DNA of 64,000 nt from Pseudomonas saudimassiliensis (GCF_000939975.1 NZ_LK391969.1:2177953-2241952), one strand, 5' to 3'; counted from the stretch's first letter, positions 42,827-51,628 are shown. Made by a program: numbers and translations. Notes: generated from the letters alone by a model not told the origin.

Positions 42827-44068
42827 TCAGAAGTAATAGGGAAACTTCAGGCTCAAACTGAAGTCGGGCGCATCGGGCGTCAACCCCATCGACAGGTTAG
42901 GCACCACCGTCAGCCGATTGCTGGCCGCCAGCGTCATGCCGATATTGAAATAGGCCGCATTGGCATCGCTGCCATTGACCGTCTGCCAGCCGCCATCGGC
43001 ATAGCGGATGCGGCTACTGCGACTGATCAGCTCGGAAAATGACAGGGACAGGCTCATCCGCTCGTTCAGCGCAAAGGCCATGCCCAGGCCGAACTGGAAG
43101 TAATCACCGAGCTTGACGCTGCCGGGTACCTCGACATCGCGCTGGGCGCTGATGTCATCGAAGTCTTCGTCGAAATTATGGGTATAGGCCAGGTTGGCAA
43201 ACATGACCGCCGGATCCAGGGTCTTCACCAGCGAGACCCCCGCCGTCGCTGACCAGACCCCATTACCGGTGGGCAATGATTCCGGAACCGTCAGGTTATC
43301 ATTGCCGGGTACCTGGTCCAGCTTGATGCCGTAGGGATGATCGCCGGTCGGCGCCTTGACCCGCAAGCTCAGCACCGCATCCGGCCGGCCGGGCTGCTCA
43401 TCCATGAACTTGTAGGCTAGCCCGAAGCTGATATCACCCAGCTTCGGACCGCCCTCCACCATCTGCTCGCTGTACGTCGAACTGGCACCGCCAGCACCGG
43501 CCGAGCGGTAGGTGGTTTCCCGATAGATATAAGGCACGTTGACATCGAACTGCCAACGCTGGCGCCAGTTGTAGCGGGCGGTCAGATCAAAGGTAAAGGT
43601 ATCGGCATTGATTTCATCCACGCCGATATTACCGAGGAAGATCGCATCGAGGGCCAGGAAGCCATTGAGAAATAATTGACGGGTATCGTAATGACTGTAG
43701 GTAAACCCCGGCTCGAGACTGAAGCTGCCACCCCCGAAGAAACCGCTGGCTTCCTGGTACAGCGCTTCCACGCTGGGCGGCGGCTCCGCGTTGTCGCGCA
43801 GGGTCTGGCCGTAGCCCGCCGCGCTCCCACCCTGCCCCTGGCTGGCCGCCGCCACCCGCGCCGACGCTGGCGCTGCGGGCGCGGCGGCGCTTGATGCACC
43901 CTCAAGCTGGCGCAGGCGCTGCTCCAGGATCATCAAGGCGTTCTGTTGCGCCTCATAGCGCTGGCGCAGCAGGTCCAGTTCCTGCCGCAACAGCTGCTCA
44001 TCATTGCCTTGGGCCATCAGATTACCGGTCACTGCCAACAGCAGGACCCCACCCGCCACTCTGCGCAT
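42827..44068 (-). CDS. fapF: Functional amyloid outer-membrane export channel FapF
   Basis: FapF is the trimeric outer-membrane pore through which Fap subunits leave the cell. The 413 residues have a signal peptide ([19 protein letters not shown]), a coiled coil near residues 24-57 ([34 protein letters not shown]) that trimerises and gates the pore, an Ala/Ser-rich linker, and a 12-stranded barrel. The protein ends SLKFPYYF with terminal aromatic Phe, as barrel proteins do. AAGGAAG precedes the ATG. It is last in the fapABCDEF operon, 30 bases after fapE. Confidence 0.95.
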   Translation of the reverse strand: MRRVAGGVLLLAVTGNLMAQGNDEQLLRQELDLLRQRYEAQQNALMILEQRLRQLEGASSAAAPAAPASARVAAASQGQGGSAAGYGQTLRDNAEPPPSVEALYQEASGFFGGGSFSLEPGFTYSHYDTRQLFLNGFLALDAIFLGNIGVDEINADTFTFDLTARYNWRQRWQFDVNVPYIYRETTYRSAGAGGASSTYSEQMVEGGPKLGDISFGLAYKFMDEQPGRPDAVLSLRVKAPTGDHPYGIKLDQVPGNDNLTVPESLPTGNGVWSATAGVSLVKTLDPAVMFANLAYTHNFDEDFDDISAQRDVEVPGSVKLGDYFQFGLGMAFALNERMSLSLSFSELISRSSRIRYADGGWQTVNGSDANAAYFNIGMTLAASNRLTVVPNLSMGLTPDAPDFSLSLKFPYYF

Positions 44069-44098
44069 GATCTTCTTCCTTGTTCTGATTCTGGTTGT

Positions 44099-44842
44099 TC
44101 AGTAACCGCCGGGACGCAGTGCGCGCAGCTGCTCCAGAGTGCAATTGGCGAGATCCTGGCCCAGCGGCAGATCACGCAAGGCCACGTTCAGGGTCGCCAG
44201 GTTGCGGGCCGAATTAAGGTTGCCGCTGAAGTTGGCTTGCTGGGTGATATTGCCACCGCCGATGTGCTGTAACGTGTGGCCCTGGGCGCCTGCATCCAGC
44301 TGGATCTGCAAGCCGCCGTTGCGGGTGCTGACCAACACCTCGCCGGCGGCGCCGCTGAAGCCGGTGGCACCGCTCCAGGGTTGGGCGCCAGCGTCCCGCT
44401 CAATGGCCCCGCCTCCCTTGGTGATGACTATCTCCAGATTATTCAGCCCGTCATTGAAGTCGCCGGCGCTGCGCACGCTCTGGGAAATGCCCTGGACCCC
44501 GGTCAACCCCGCTCCCCCTACCACCTGGCCATTACCGGGAATTACCGCCCCACCCTGGGGTTGATCGTCTCCCGGGGGCGTTAATTGGGTGACGTGCAAG
44601 CTCGGCTGGGCCTGATCATCAAGCCGGAAGGTCACCTCGGCGCCGATCGTCTGACCGGCGCTGTTTTCCCAGAGGCTGCTCATGGTCACGCCGAAATGGA
44701 TGATCCGGCCTGGCATGACATAGCGTCCGCGCAACTGCGCCAGCTCCTCATCATCGAGTTCCGCGGCGCGGAAAGGATTGTCGGCGCTGGCCGGTACACT
44801 CAGGGCCATCATCCAGGCTGCCAGCCATACAAAAGACTTCAT
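44099..44842 (-). CDS. fapE: Functional amyloid component FapE
   Basis: FapE is a secreted, fibre-associated protein of the Fap system. The 247-residue protein has a signal peptide (MKSFVWLAAWMMALSVPASA), then a variable part and a conserved C-terminal region with HTLQHIGGGNITQQANFSGNLNSARNLATLNVALRDLP, an NQQ-type motif also seen in FapC. It contains one Cys (DLANCTLEQLRAL). It lies between fapD and fapF. Whether it nucleates or caps fibres is not settled in the literature as I know it. Confidence 0.93.
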   Translation of the reverse strand: MKSFVWLAAWMMALSVPASADNPFRAAELDDEELAQLRGRYVMPGRIIHFGVTMSSLWENSAGQTIGAEVTFRLDDQAQPSLHVTQLTPPGDDQPQGGAVIPGNGQVVGGAGLTGVQGISQSVRSAGDFNDGLNNLEIVITKGGGAIERDAGAQPWSGATGFSGAAGEVLVSTRNGGLQIQLDAGAQGHTLQHIGGGNITQQANFSGNLNSARNLATLNVALRDLPLGQDLANCTLEQLRALRPGGY

Positions 44843-44893
44843 GCTGCTTCTCCTTGCTTACCGTCATCCACCCGGGGAAATTCGCGGTGATGC

Positions 44894-45589
44894 TCAGAAA
44901 AAATCACTTTGCAGAAAACCGAACTCCATCAACTCGGCATCCTTCACCGGCGCAAACTGGTCCAGCCGGTGGCGGGCGGTCAGCGGCTCGGGCGGCGTGA
45001 GCAACGCGTTCTGCCGGTCATACCCGGGACCAATCAGGGCGAACACGATGCCGTTCCAGCCCTGGGCGAATTCTTCCAGCATCATTTTCTTGTGTCCCAA
45101 TACCGGATCGCCGACATACACCCAGCCATCGTTGCTGGTCTGCATGACCACGAAGTGCCGGTAGCCGCGGATGTCCATCAGCACGATGGCGGGGACTTTC
45201 ACTTCTATCAGTTGCTGGGGCTGCAATCGGTAGCCCCGTGCCCGCAACCCCAGCTCCTGGGCGTAGCGCTTCATGTCCAGCATGGAGAAGCCCATGGTGC
45301 GGACCTGCTGCGGGTCGGCCCCGGCCAGCATGCCCTGGATAACATCCTCTTCGCTGAACCGCCGGCCATAGGCTTCGTTCAGCAGGGTCGCCATGGCGGC
45401 TGCGCCACAGCTGAAATCGGTTTTCTGTTGCACCAGATTGGCGAAACGCCGCTCGCGCATGCTCATGACCGGCTTGAAGACCAGACCGCCACCGGGCAAG
45501 GCGGCAAAGGGTTTCGGTGTTGCCTGCGCGCCAGCGCAGCACAGCTGCAACAGCAGAACGGTCAATAGCAGGGCCAGTGGATAGGTCAT
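44894..45589 (-). CDS. fapD: Functional amyloid C39 peptidase FapD
   Basis: FapD is a papain-like C39-type cysteine protease required for Fap secretion or maturation. The 231-residue protein has a signal peptide (MTYPLALLLTVLLLQLCCAGAQA) and the catalytic Cys in KTDFSCGAAAMATLLNEAYG. The His is in YRHFVVMQTS and the Asp in VGDPVLGHKKM. The ATG at 45589 is chosen because it opens the signal peptide; a GTG at 45625 would add 12 residues. It lies between fapC and fapE with gaps of about 50 bases. Confidence 0.94.
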   Translation of the reverse strand: MTYPLALLLTVLLLQLCCAGAQATPKPFAALPGGGLVFKPVMSMRERRFANLVQQKTDFSCGAAAMATLLNEAYGRRFSEEDVIQGMLAGADPQQVRTMGFSMLDMKRYAQELGLRARGYRLQPQQLIEVKVPAIVLMDIRGYRHFVVMQTSNDGWVYVGDPVLGHKKMMLEEFAQGWNGIVFALIGPGYDRQNALLTPPEPLTARHRLDQFAPVKDAELMEFGFLQSDFF

Positions 45590-45642
45590 CGGCGTTGGTC
45601 CAGGATGGGAAAGGACCCGGGACACCCCGGGTCCGGTACCGC

Positions 45643-46437
45643 TTACGGGCAGGCGTAGCAGCCGGCTGCGATGGACAACGAGTTGCTCTGCTGGTTGGTA
45701 CCGCCAGCGGCGATGTTCACACCCACGTTGCCCGATACGCTGTTGAGCGAGCCGAGCAGGTTGGCGTTGTTCTGCACATCCTGGTTGGTGGTGGGTGAAC
45801 CGCCATGACCGCCACCCTGTCCGGGACGGCCCGCCGCGACCATGTCAAGGCTGTAGTCTCCCGCCTCGACACCGTTATAGGTGGTACTGGCCACCGCTAC
45901 CTGCAGCACCCCGACGGAGGCCTCGGCATTCTGCGCAGCTTCCGACGAGGCGATGGTCACGTCGTTCTTCTGCTGGTTGAAGGAGCCCGCCGCCACGTTC
46001 AATCCGAGGTTACCCGAATAGGTATTGGCGGTATTTTCGACGTTGGCGTTGTTGGTGACGTCAAGGTTAGCCAGGGCATTACCACCGTTGACCTGCCCGA
46101 TGGCGATGCTGGACGTCGCGGTATTGCCGAACACGAAGCTGGCATCCGCCGTGGAAATTGCCGCGGCGTTGGCCTGCTGGTTGGTATCACCCGCGGCGAC
46201 GTTGACCCCGGCGTTACCGGACGAGCTGTCCAGGGCGCCCTGGACCTTGGCGTTATTCTCCGTGCCTTCGTTCACCACGCTGTTGCCCAGACTCACCTGG
46301 ACATCAAGAATCGATGCCGTGGATTGGGAGGGCTCCCCCTCCGGCTCGTTGTTGTGACCGCCGCCGGCCATGGCACCGAATGACAGGGTGGCAGCGACTG
46401 CGAACGCGATGGGTGCAAGCTTGCTTGTTGTTTTCAT
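45643..46437 (-). CDS. fapC: Major functional amyloid subunit FapC
   Basis: FapC forms the extracellular fibre. The 264-residue protein has a signal peptide (MKTTSKLAPIAFAVAATLSFGAMA) and three imperfect amyloid repeats. Their hallmark strings are GNAGVNVAAGDTNQQAN (about 74-90), GNLGLNVAAGSFNQQKN (about 142-158) and GNVGVNIAAGGTNQQSN (about 236-252), separated by variable linkers. The C-terminus ends in the CxxC motif CYACP (C260, C263) reported for FapC, likely for disulphide handling. Gly and Asn are rich, charged residues few. It is third in the operon. Confidence 0.96.
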   Translation of the reverse strand: MKTTSKLAPIAFAVAATLSFGAMAGGGHNNEPEGEPSQSTASILDVQVSLGNSVVNEGTENNAKVQGALDSSSGNAGVNVAAGDTNQQANAAAISTADASFVFGNTATSSIAIGQVNGGNALANLDVTNNANVENTANTYSGNLGLNVAAGSFNQQKNDVTIASSEAAQNAEASVGVLQVAVASTTYNGVEAGDYSLDMVAAGRPGQGGGHGGSPTTNQDVQNNANLLGSLNSVSGNVGVNIAAGGTNQQSNSLSIAAGCYACP

Positions 46438-46489
46438 CGATCTATTCCTTGTGTGCTTACAATCAATTTCAGTAGGACTGCGTGTACAA

Positions 46490-47056
46490 CTACTCCACTA
46501 TCCGGATACCCAGGTTGTTGATCATGCGGTTGCCAACCCCGGCACCCTGATTCAGCTGAACCACCCCGCGGCTACCGGAAAAGGCCTGGTCATCGATTTC
46601 CACCAGTCGCTCCCCAACCCCAGGTGATTCCACAGCTGAACTGAACGACGACCCGGCGGCGCTCTGCGCCAGTACGGTGTCGTCGAGGCTTTCGGGCTGG
46701 TCTGCTGCCCCAAGCCGAAACCCATTGATCTGCTGGTTGCCCACGCCAGCCCCCTGATTGATGCCCAGGACACCACTGCCGCCACTGAACGAGGCGCCAC
46801 GGATACGGGCGCTAAAGTCGGCCGCGGCGTCGGCGGCGGTCAAGGCGCTGCGGTGTTGTTCCACCTTCAGTTCGGGCATGGCGCCGGCCGACACGGCCCG
46901 GGCATTGGCTTGCTGCTGGCTACCGCTGGCCTGGTTGATCATCAGCACCCCCTGATAACCCGCCGCGCTGCGGTCGATGGACGCCGTGCCATCGGCGGCC
47001 TGGGCCCCGACTGCCAGCATCACAGCGAGCCCCGCCAGCAGGCGTAAGCCGATCAT
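46490..47056 (-). CDS. fapB: Functional amyloid minor subunit/nucleator FapB
   Basis: FapB is a minor fibre protein thought to nucleate FapC. The 188-residue protein has a signal peptide (MIGLRLLAGLAVMLAVGAQA) and three repeats with the pattern GVxxINQxxGxxNQQxN: GVLMINQASGSQQQAN, GVLGINQGAGVGNQQIN and GVVQLNQGAGVGNRMIN. Its ATG at 47056 lies inside the last codons of fapA (ATGA overlap), so the two are translationally coupled. A longer open frame upstream to 47581 is the out-of-frame shadow of fapA and is excluded. Confidence 0.95.
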   Translation of the reverse strand: MIGLRLLAGLAVMLAVGAQAADGTASIDRSAAGYQGVLMINQASGSQQQANARAVSAGAMPELKVEQHRSALTAADAAADFSARIRGASFSGGSGVLGINQGAGVGNQQINGFRLGAADQPESLDDTVLAQSAAGSSFSSAVESPGVGERLVEIDDQAFSGSRGVVQLNQGAGVGNRMINNLGIRIVE

Positions 47057-47526
47057 TTGCCGCCACCCAGGATCTGCAGCGGGCGCAGCCCCTGCTGAAT
47101 ACTCCGATTGACCTGCCCCCCTGCCCGTCCCGCCGTACCACCCGCATGCCGCGCAGGGTTGAACCCCGCTGCGCCACCGCCGGCGGGCGCCGGATGGGAA
47201 GCGGAAACGCCAGCCGGTATGACATCGAAAGCGCCGGAGAAACGGCTGCCGCTGGTGATCCCGGCAAAGTCCCGGTCCGTGATTTCCGTGGGCGCCAGCC
47301 CCGACTCCAGGGCGCGCTCGAGCAGGACATCGCGCCGGGGGTTGACGACTTGCGGGTTGGGGTCCGGCACCAGCTCCTGCCGGGCGGCAGCACGCGGCTG
47401 GACCTGCCGGGACAGGATGATGTCGCCCTCGGCGCCGTGGACCGGCAACTGGGCCGCCACACCCAGGGCCAAACCCACGAGGCAAACCGGCAGTTGGATC
47501 AGCAATGCGGACAGCGTTGAGCTCAT
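47053..47526 (-). CDS. fapA: Functional amyloid chaperone-like protein FapA
   Basis: FapA is the first product of the Fap operon; it is periplasmic and influences fibre composition. The 157-residue protein has a signal peptide (MSSTLSALLIQLPVCLVGLALGVAAQLPVHG), then RQVQPRAAARQELVPDPNPQVVNPRRDVLLERALESGLAP and a Gly/Ala-rich end (GGTAGRAGGQVNRSIQQGLRPLQILGGGK). The ATG at 47526 has AGGGA nearby; an in-frame start at 47565 is out of line with a signal peptide. FapA is poorly conserved in general, so the call relies on position as well as sequence. Confidence 0.85.
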   Translation of the reverse strand: MSSTLSALLIQLPVCLVGLALGVAAQLPVHGAEGDIILSRQVQPRAAARQELVPDPNPQVVNPRRDVLLERALESGLAPTEITDRDFAGITSGSRFSGAFDVIPAGVSASHPAPAGGGAAGFNPARHAGGTAGRAGGQVNRSIQQGLRPLQILGGGK

Positions 47527-47654
47527 GGCAGGAAGTCCCTTTAGCAAACGGCTGCAACCGTACATGCCATGACCACAGCAAGGTCCGGGCCGGAATTTGA
47601 AAGGCTCGATAATTCAGAGAGTTAGAGATGTTTCAGCCGGCCGGCAGAAGACAG

Positions 47655-47674
47655 CTGTTTCAGAACTGAGACAG
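47655..47674. promoter_or_regulatory. Candidate activator-binding site upstream of fapA
   Basis: Two nine-base arms, CTGTTTCAG (47655-47663) and CTGAGACAG (47666-47674), separated by AA, form a dyad with eight of nine paired positions. The site is about 130 bases upstream of fapA, a distance typical for an enhancer of a sigma-54 promoter. TGTTTCA strings recur about 25 bases towards fapA and, inverted, near 47755-47762. Binding by the adjacent activator is only inferred. Confidence 0.35.
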
Positions 47675-47871
47675 GCCTGGCCGCCTGAACGGGTTAAGAG
47701 CGGGCAAACCCGCGCTGTGCTGCGCTTGCGGGGCTTCCCGGGAAGTCTCGAAATTGAAACAGTCCGGTGCCGATAGCCAGTTCAGTGGCCTACAGGGGGA
47801 TTGGGTGTATCAGATATGAGCGGAGCGACCGGCGAATGCCCGTCGGGATAAGGCAAGACACTGCGCCGGTC

Positions 47872-47892
47872 GCACCGGCGCAATGCATAGTC
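47872..47892 (-). terminator. Hairpin just downstream of nrdJb
   Basis: A perfect nine-base-pair stem (TGCGCCGGT 47872-47880 with ACCGGCGCA 47884-47892) with a three-base loop starts seven bases after the nrdJb stop. There is no U-run, so it may protect the 3' end or work with Rho. Confidence 0.4.
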
Positions 47893-47898
47893 AGGACA

Positions 47899-48594
47899 TC
47901 AACCGCACTTGCTATCGCCACAGGCCAGGCAGGTCATGCAGCCGTCCATCTGCACCGCGGCCTTGGTGTGGCACTTGCCGCACATCTGGGCACCGGGTGG
48001 ATAGACCTCTGCACTGTCATCGCAGTCAGCGGCGGTCTGCGCGGGGGCATTGACGCTGGTGAACTCGGCACGCTTCTGCTCGAGATAGGCGCGCTGGTGC
48101 TCATCCATCTCGTCTTCGATCATGCCGATGCGCTTGAGGTGGCGCTCCAGCACATCACCAATCTCCGCGACCAGGGAGGGCATCCAGCGCCCACCACGCT
48201 TCATGTAGCCACCCTTGGGGTCGAACACGCTGTTCAGCTCTTCGACCAGGAAGGTGCAGTCGCCACCCTTGCGGAAGACCGCGGAGATAATCAGCGTCAA
48301 CGCCGAAATCCACTGGTAATGCTCCATGTTCTTCGAGTTGATGAAGATCTCGAAGGGCCGGCGGGTCTCGTGGGCGCTGCCCGGGTTGAGCACCACGTCA
48401 TTGATGGTGACGTAGATGGCGTGCTCGGAGGTCGGGGTCTTGATCTTGTAGGTCGAACCTTCGAGAAACTCGGGGCGCTTGAGCTTCTCGTGCATCTCGA
48501 CATAGGCAGGCGCAGCCGCTTCGGGCGCCTTGGCCGGCTCGTCCGGCTTGACCACTGCGTAGTCAACAATCTTGCTGGTTATCTTGAGTGCCAT
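47899..48594 (-). CDS. nrdJb: Class II ribonucleotide reductase, NrdJb subunit (C-terminal part)
   Basis: In Pseudomonas the B12-dependent reductase is split into two genes, and NrdJb carries the C-terminal part. The 231-residue protein has a TSCPD-like domain (VTINDVVLNPGSAHETRRPFEIFINSKNMEHYQWISALTLIISAVFRKGGDCTFLVEEL). It ends in a Cys-rich tail, MCGKCHTKAAVQMDGCMTCLACGDSKCG, that provides the redox-active or zinc-bound cysteines that re-reduce the active site. It lies 75 bases after nrdJa on the same strand. GAGG precedes the ATG. Confidence 0.93.
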   Translation of the reverse strand: MALKITSKIVDYAVVKPDEPAKAPEAAAPAYVEMHEKLKRPEFLEGSTYKIKTPTSEHAIYVTINDVVLNPGSAHETRRPFEIFINSKNMEHYQWISALTLIISAVFRKGGDCTFLVEELNSVFDPKGGYMKRGGRWMPSLVAEIGDVLERHLKRIGMIEDEMDEHQRAYLEQKRAEFTSVNAPAQTAADCDDSAEVYPPGAQMCGKCHTKAAVQMDGCMTCLACGDSKCG

Positions 48595-48669
48595 TGTCCA
48601 TCATCCTCACCCCGCACATTGGCGGGGCTATATTGTCAGTTCAGCCGGGCGACGCAAGTCCCTGGCGGC

Positions 48670-50823
48670 TCAGAATTTGCCGTAGTAGCCTTCCTTGAGC
48701 GCATCATACAGGTTGGCCGCCGAGTGCATTTCGCCGTCGTACTCGATTTCTTCCCCACCCTTGGCCTCGATGATGCTGCCGTCTTCCAGCTTGAAGCGGT
48801 AGGTGGTGTTGGCCAGGTCCTGCTCCTTCACCAATACGCCCTGGAAGGCTTCCGGATTGAAGCGGAAGGTGGTGCAGCCCTTGAGGCCCTTATGATAGGC
48901 GTACAGGTAGATATCCTTGAAGTCCTCGTAGGGATAATCCGTCGGCACGTTGGCGGTCTTGGAGATCGACGAGTCGATCCATTTCTGCGCCGCTGCCTGC
49001 ACGTCCACGTGCTCGGTGGGCTTCACGTCATCGGCGGCGATGAAGTAGTCCGGCAGGTTGCGCGAGGCGGCCTGCATGTCCGGCAGCGCTTGCGGGTCGA
49101 TGAATTCCCGGTAGGCCAGCAGTTCGAAGCTGAACACATCGACCTTTTCCTTGGACTTCTTGCCTTCGCGGATCACGTTGCGGAAATAGTGATGGGCGAA
49201 ACTCGGCTCGATACCGTTGGAGGCGTTGTTGGCCAGCGACAGGGAAATGGTCCCGGTCGGGGCGATGGAGCTGTGATGGGTGAAACGGCAACCCTGCTCC
49301 GCCAGCGCCTCGACCAACGCCGCATCCTCGCCCGCGACCTGTTGCATGTAGCGGCTGTACTTGGCCCAGAGCACCTTGCCCTTGACCTTCTGACCAACCT
49401 TGAAGCCGTCCTTCTTCATTTCCGGACGCTTGGCCAGCATGGCGCCGGTCACGGTGAACTCTTCTTCCATGAGCGGGGCCGGGCCCTTCTCCTCACTGAG
49501 CTTGAGACCGGTGCGCCAGCCCTGCAGGGCCATCTCCCGGGAAACCTGCTCGGTGAACTCCAGCGAAGCGGCATCACCGTAGCGCATGCGCAGCATGGTC
49601 ATGGTCGAGCCCAGGCCCAGGAACCCCATACCGTGGCGGCGCTTGCGGAAGATCTCGTTGCGCTGCTCTTCCAGCGGCAGGCCGTTGATCTCGACGACGT
49701 TGTCCAGCATGCGGGTGAAGATGTCGACCACCTTGCGGTACTCGTCCCAATCGAAGCGGGCCCGCTCGGTAAAGGGGTCACGGACGAACAGGGTCAGGTT
49801 GATCGAACCCAGCAGGCAGGCACCGTAGGGCGGCAGCGGTTGCTCGCCACAGGGGTTGGTGGCGCGGATTTCTTCGCAGAACCAGTTGTTGTTCATCTCG
49901 TTGACGCGATCGATCAGGATGAAGCCCGGCTCGGCGAAATCGTAGGTGGAGGTCATGATCATGTCCCAGATGCGCCGCGCCTTCATGGTGCGGAACACGC
50001 GGCAGGCCACCAGGCCGTCGTCGCGGGTGACATAACGCTCGTTATTCGGCCATTCGCGCCAGATAACCTGCTCACCGTTATTGATGTCAATGCCGTCGGC
50101 TTCCGCTTCGCCCGCGCTCAACGGGAAGGCCAGTTTCCATTCACTGTCCGACTCCACCGCCTGCATGAACTCCTCGGTGATCAGCAGCGACAGGTTGAAC
50201 TGCCGCAGCCGGCCGCCCTCGCGCTTGGCGCGGATGAAGTCGGCCACATCTGGATGACCGACATCGAAGGTGGCCATCTGTGCACCACGGCGGCCACCAG
50301 CAGAGGACACGGTAAAGCACATCTTGTCGTAGATATCCATGAACGACAGCGGGCCGGAGGTGTAGGCACCGGCGCCGGAGACGTAGGCGCCCCGCGGTCG
50401 CAGGGTGGAAAATTCGTAGCCGATGCCGCAGCCGGCCTTAAGGGTCAGCCCGGCTTCATGCAGCTTGGACAGGATGTCATCCATCGAGTCGCCGATGGTC
50501 GCCGACACGGTGCAGTTGATCGTCGAGGTGGCCGGCTTGTGTTCCAGCGCGCCGGCGTTGGAGGTAATGCGGCCGGCGGGGATGGCGCCATGGCGCAGGG
50601 CCCAGAGAAACTTCTCGTACCACTCCTCGCGCAACTCCGGTGCTTCGACTTCGGCCAGCGCGCGGGCGACCCGCTGATAGGTCTCATCGACGGTCTGGTC
50701 GATGGCAACACCGTCCTTGGTCTTGAGCCGATATTTGGTATCCCAGATATCTTCCGAGGCCGGCTGCATGGGGATGGCGGTGACGACGTTATGCAGACGT
50801 TGAACCTTGGCTGTTTGACTCAT
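48670..50823 (-). CDS. nrdJa: Class II (adenosylcobalamin) ribonucleotide reductase, NrdJa subunit
   Basis: NrdJa reduces ribonucleotides to deoxyribonucleotides using adenosylcobalamin, with or without oxygen. The 717-residue protein contains ITSNAGALEHKPATSTINCTVSATIGDSMDDI (substrate-site Cys), AGLTLKAGCGIGYEFSTLRPRGAYVSGAGAYTSGP, the NPCGEQPLPPYGACLLGSINL motif with catalytic Cys and Glu, and APTGTISLSLANNASNGIEPSF. The ATG at 50823 has AGGAG six bases upstream; the ATG at 50826 is an alternative. With nrdJb it forms a two-gene operon, the known Pseudomonas split. Confidence 0.95.
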   Translation of the reverse strand: MSQTAKVQRLHNVVTAIPMQPASEDIWDTKYRLKTKDGVAIDQTVDETYQRVARALAEVEAPELREEWYEKFLWALRHGAIPAGRITSNAGALEHKPATSTINCTVSATIGDSMDDILSKLHEAGLTLKAGCGIGYEFSTLRPRGAYVSGAGAYTSGPLSFMDIYDKMCFTVSSAGGRRGAQMATFDVGHPDVADFIRAKREGGRLRQFNLSLLITEEFMQAVESDSEWKLAFPLSAGEAEADGIDINNGEQVIWREWPNNERYVTRDDGLVACRVFRTMKARRIWDMIMTSTYDFAEPGFILIDRVNEMNNNWFCEEIRATNPCGEQPLPPYGACLLGSINLTLFVRDPFTERARFDWDEYRKVVDIFTRMLDNVVEINGLPLEEQRNEIFRKRRHGMGFLGLGSTMTMLRMRYGDAASLEFTEQVSREMALQGWRTGLKLSEEKGPAPLMEEEFTVTGAMLAKRPEMKKDGFKVGQKVKGKVLWAKYSRYMQQVAGEDAALVEALAEQGCRFTHHSSIAPTGTISLSLANNASNGIEPSFAHHYFRNVIREGKKSKEKVDVFSFELLAYREFIDPQALPDMQAASRNLPDYFIAADDVKPTEHVDVQAAAQKWIDSSISKTANVPTDYPYEDFKDIYLYAYHKGLKGCTTFRFNPEAFQGVLVKEQDLANTTYRFKLEDGSIIEAKGGEEIEYDGEMHSAANLYDALKEGYYGKF

Positions 50824-50920
50824 CATATTCTCCTGGAATCAGTGCTTTACGGGCTTGACAAACGCGCACGCCTTCTCTTCCCTGCGCCCGAAAACCACTA
50901 CTGGTTGTGCGTAAGTGCGA

Positions 50921-50949
50921 ATCCTAGTCCCAGATATGGTAAATATCAA
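50921..50949 (-). promoter_or_regulatory. Candidate sigma-70 promoter of nrdJab
   Basis: On the minus strand TTGATA (50944-50949, five of six to -35) is separated by 17 bases from TAGGAT (50921-50926, four of six to -10). It would give a leader of about 90 bases before nrdJa. No clear NrdR-box pair is seen in the 184-base gap. Confidence 0.45.
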
Positions 50950-51007
50950 CTGGAAATCGCCGACGCTTTTTACCTCCAGGGTATTGACTTTGCCCAAGGC
51001 GCACAGC

Positions 51008-51598
51008 TCAGGCGCTGGCCGGTGCGCCATCTATCGGAAAGAACTTTCCATCGCTCCAGACACCTACCCGCGGCTGGCCATCGACCTGTTCCTCGACGGC
51101 CAGATCTGCCAGCTCGTAGAACACATTGCGGTGGATCAGCGCCTGCAGATTGCTGCGCACCAGCACGTAGGGCGACGGCTCGCCGGTCGCGGCATCGGTC
51201 GTCACGGTGATGGGGTGCGCCTCGCCTGCCAGGATGCTGTGGCCGAGACTGGTGGTGAAGGTCAGGCGCTGTTCGCTGCCCTGCCCTTCTACCGCCAGGC
51301 GCACCGCCACGAAGGGCACATCGTCCACCTTGATGGCCCAGCGCTCCACGGGCGTGACCAGATAGTAGCGCCCATCCTCGTCCAGCCGCAGGATGCCGGA
51401 AAACAGCTGCGCCAGGGACTTGCGGGTGATGGGCCCACCTTCGTGATACCAGGTGCCGTCACGGGTGATGCGCATGTCCAGCTCGCCGCTGAGTTCCGGC
51501 TGCCACAGGTGCACCGGGGCCGGCTCGCTCGGGTCGGCGGTGATCGATTCCGGCAGGCTGTCGAGCAGTGATTGGGGTGGGAGTTGTCGATTGTCCAT
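51008..51598 (-). CDS. DUF1285 protein
   Basis: This 196-residue soluble protein contains MRITRDGTWYHEGGPITRKSLAQLFSGILRLDEDGRYYLVTPVERWAIKVDDVPFVAVRL, the DUF1285 signature. The beta-rich fold ends FYELADLAVEEQVDGQPRVGVWSDGKFFPI. The function is unknown in the family. It is upstream of nrdJa on the same strand but separated by 184 bases with a promoter candidate, so it is probably independent. It lies 30 bases after the DUF4823 gene and may be transcribed with it. Confidence 0.9.
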   Translation of the reverse strand: MDNRQLPPQSLLDSLPESITADPSEPAPVHLWQPELSGELDMRITRDGTWYHEGGPITRKSLAQLFSGILRLDEDGRYYLVTPVERWAIKVDDVPFVAVRLAVEGQGSEQRLTFTTSLGHSILAGEAHPITVTTDAATGEPSPYVLVRSNLQALIHRNVFYELADLAVEEQVDGQPRVGVWSDGKFFPIDGAPASA

Positions 51599-51628
51599 GG
51601 ATTGCCTCGCTATCTGGAATTCAGGCCG

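Larger units (their letters stand above)
47527..47898. other. Upstream control region of fapABCDEF, downstream of nrdJb
   Basis: These 372 bases lie between fapA (leftward) and the 3' end of nrdJb and have no credible gene. They must contain the fap promoter. An inverted repeat lies at 47655-47674, a sigma-54-like but wrongly spaced element at 47554-47569, and a TGTTTCA string in inverted orientation near 47755-47762. GC-rich hairpins near 47703-47716 and 47872-47892 may end nrdJ transcripts. Confidence 0.55.

Noticed and set aside
47554-47569. Sigma-54-like -24/-12 element (TGGCAT then TTGC) just upstream of fapA
   Set aside because: GG and GC are separated by eleven bases instead of the strict ten, and it sits only about 30 bases from the fapA start. 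It is kept as a remark, not a promoter call.
46490-47581. Single 363-residue protein covering fapA and fapB
   Set aside because: Its first half is the out-of-frame reading of fapA. The real FapB starts at 47056 with a signal peptide and three repeats.
47767-51210. 1147-codon open frame antisense to nrdJab
   Set aside because: Shadow of nrdJa and nrdJb created by GC-rich third positions; no motif and no upstream control site.
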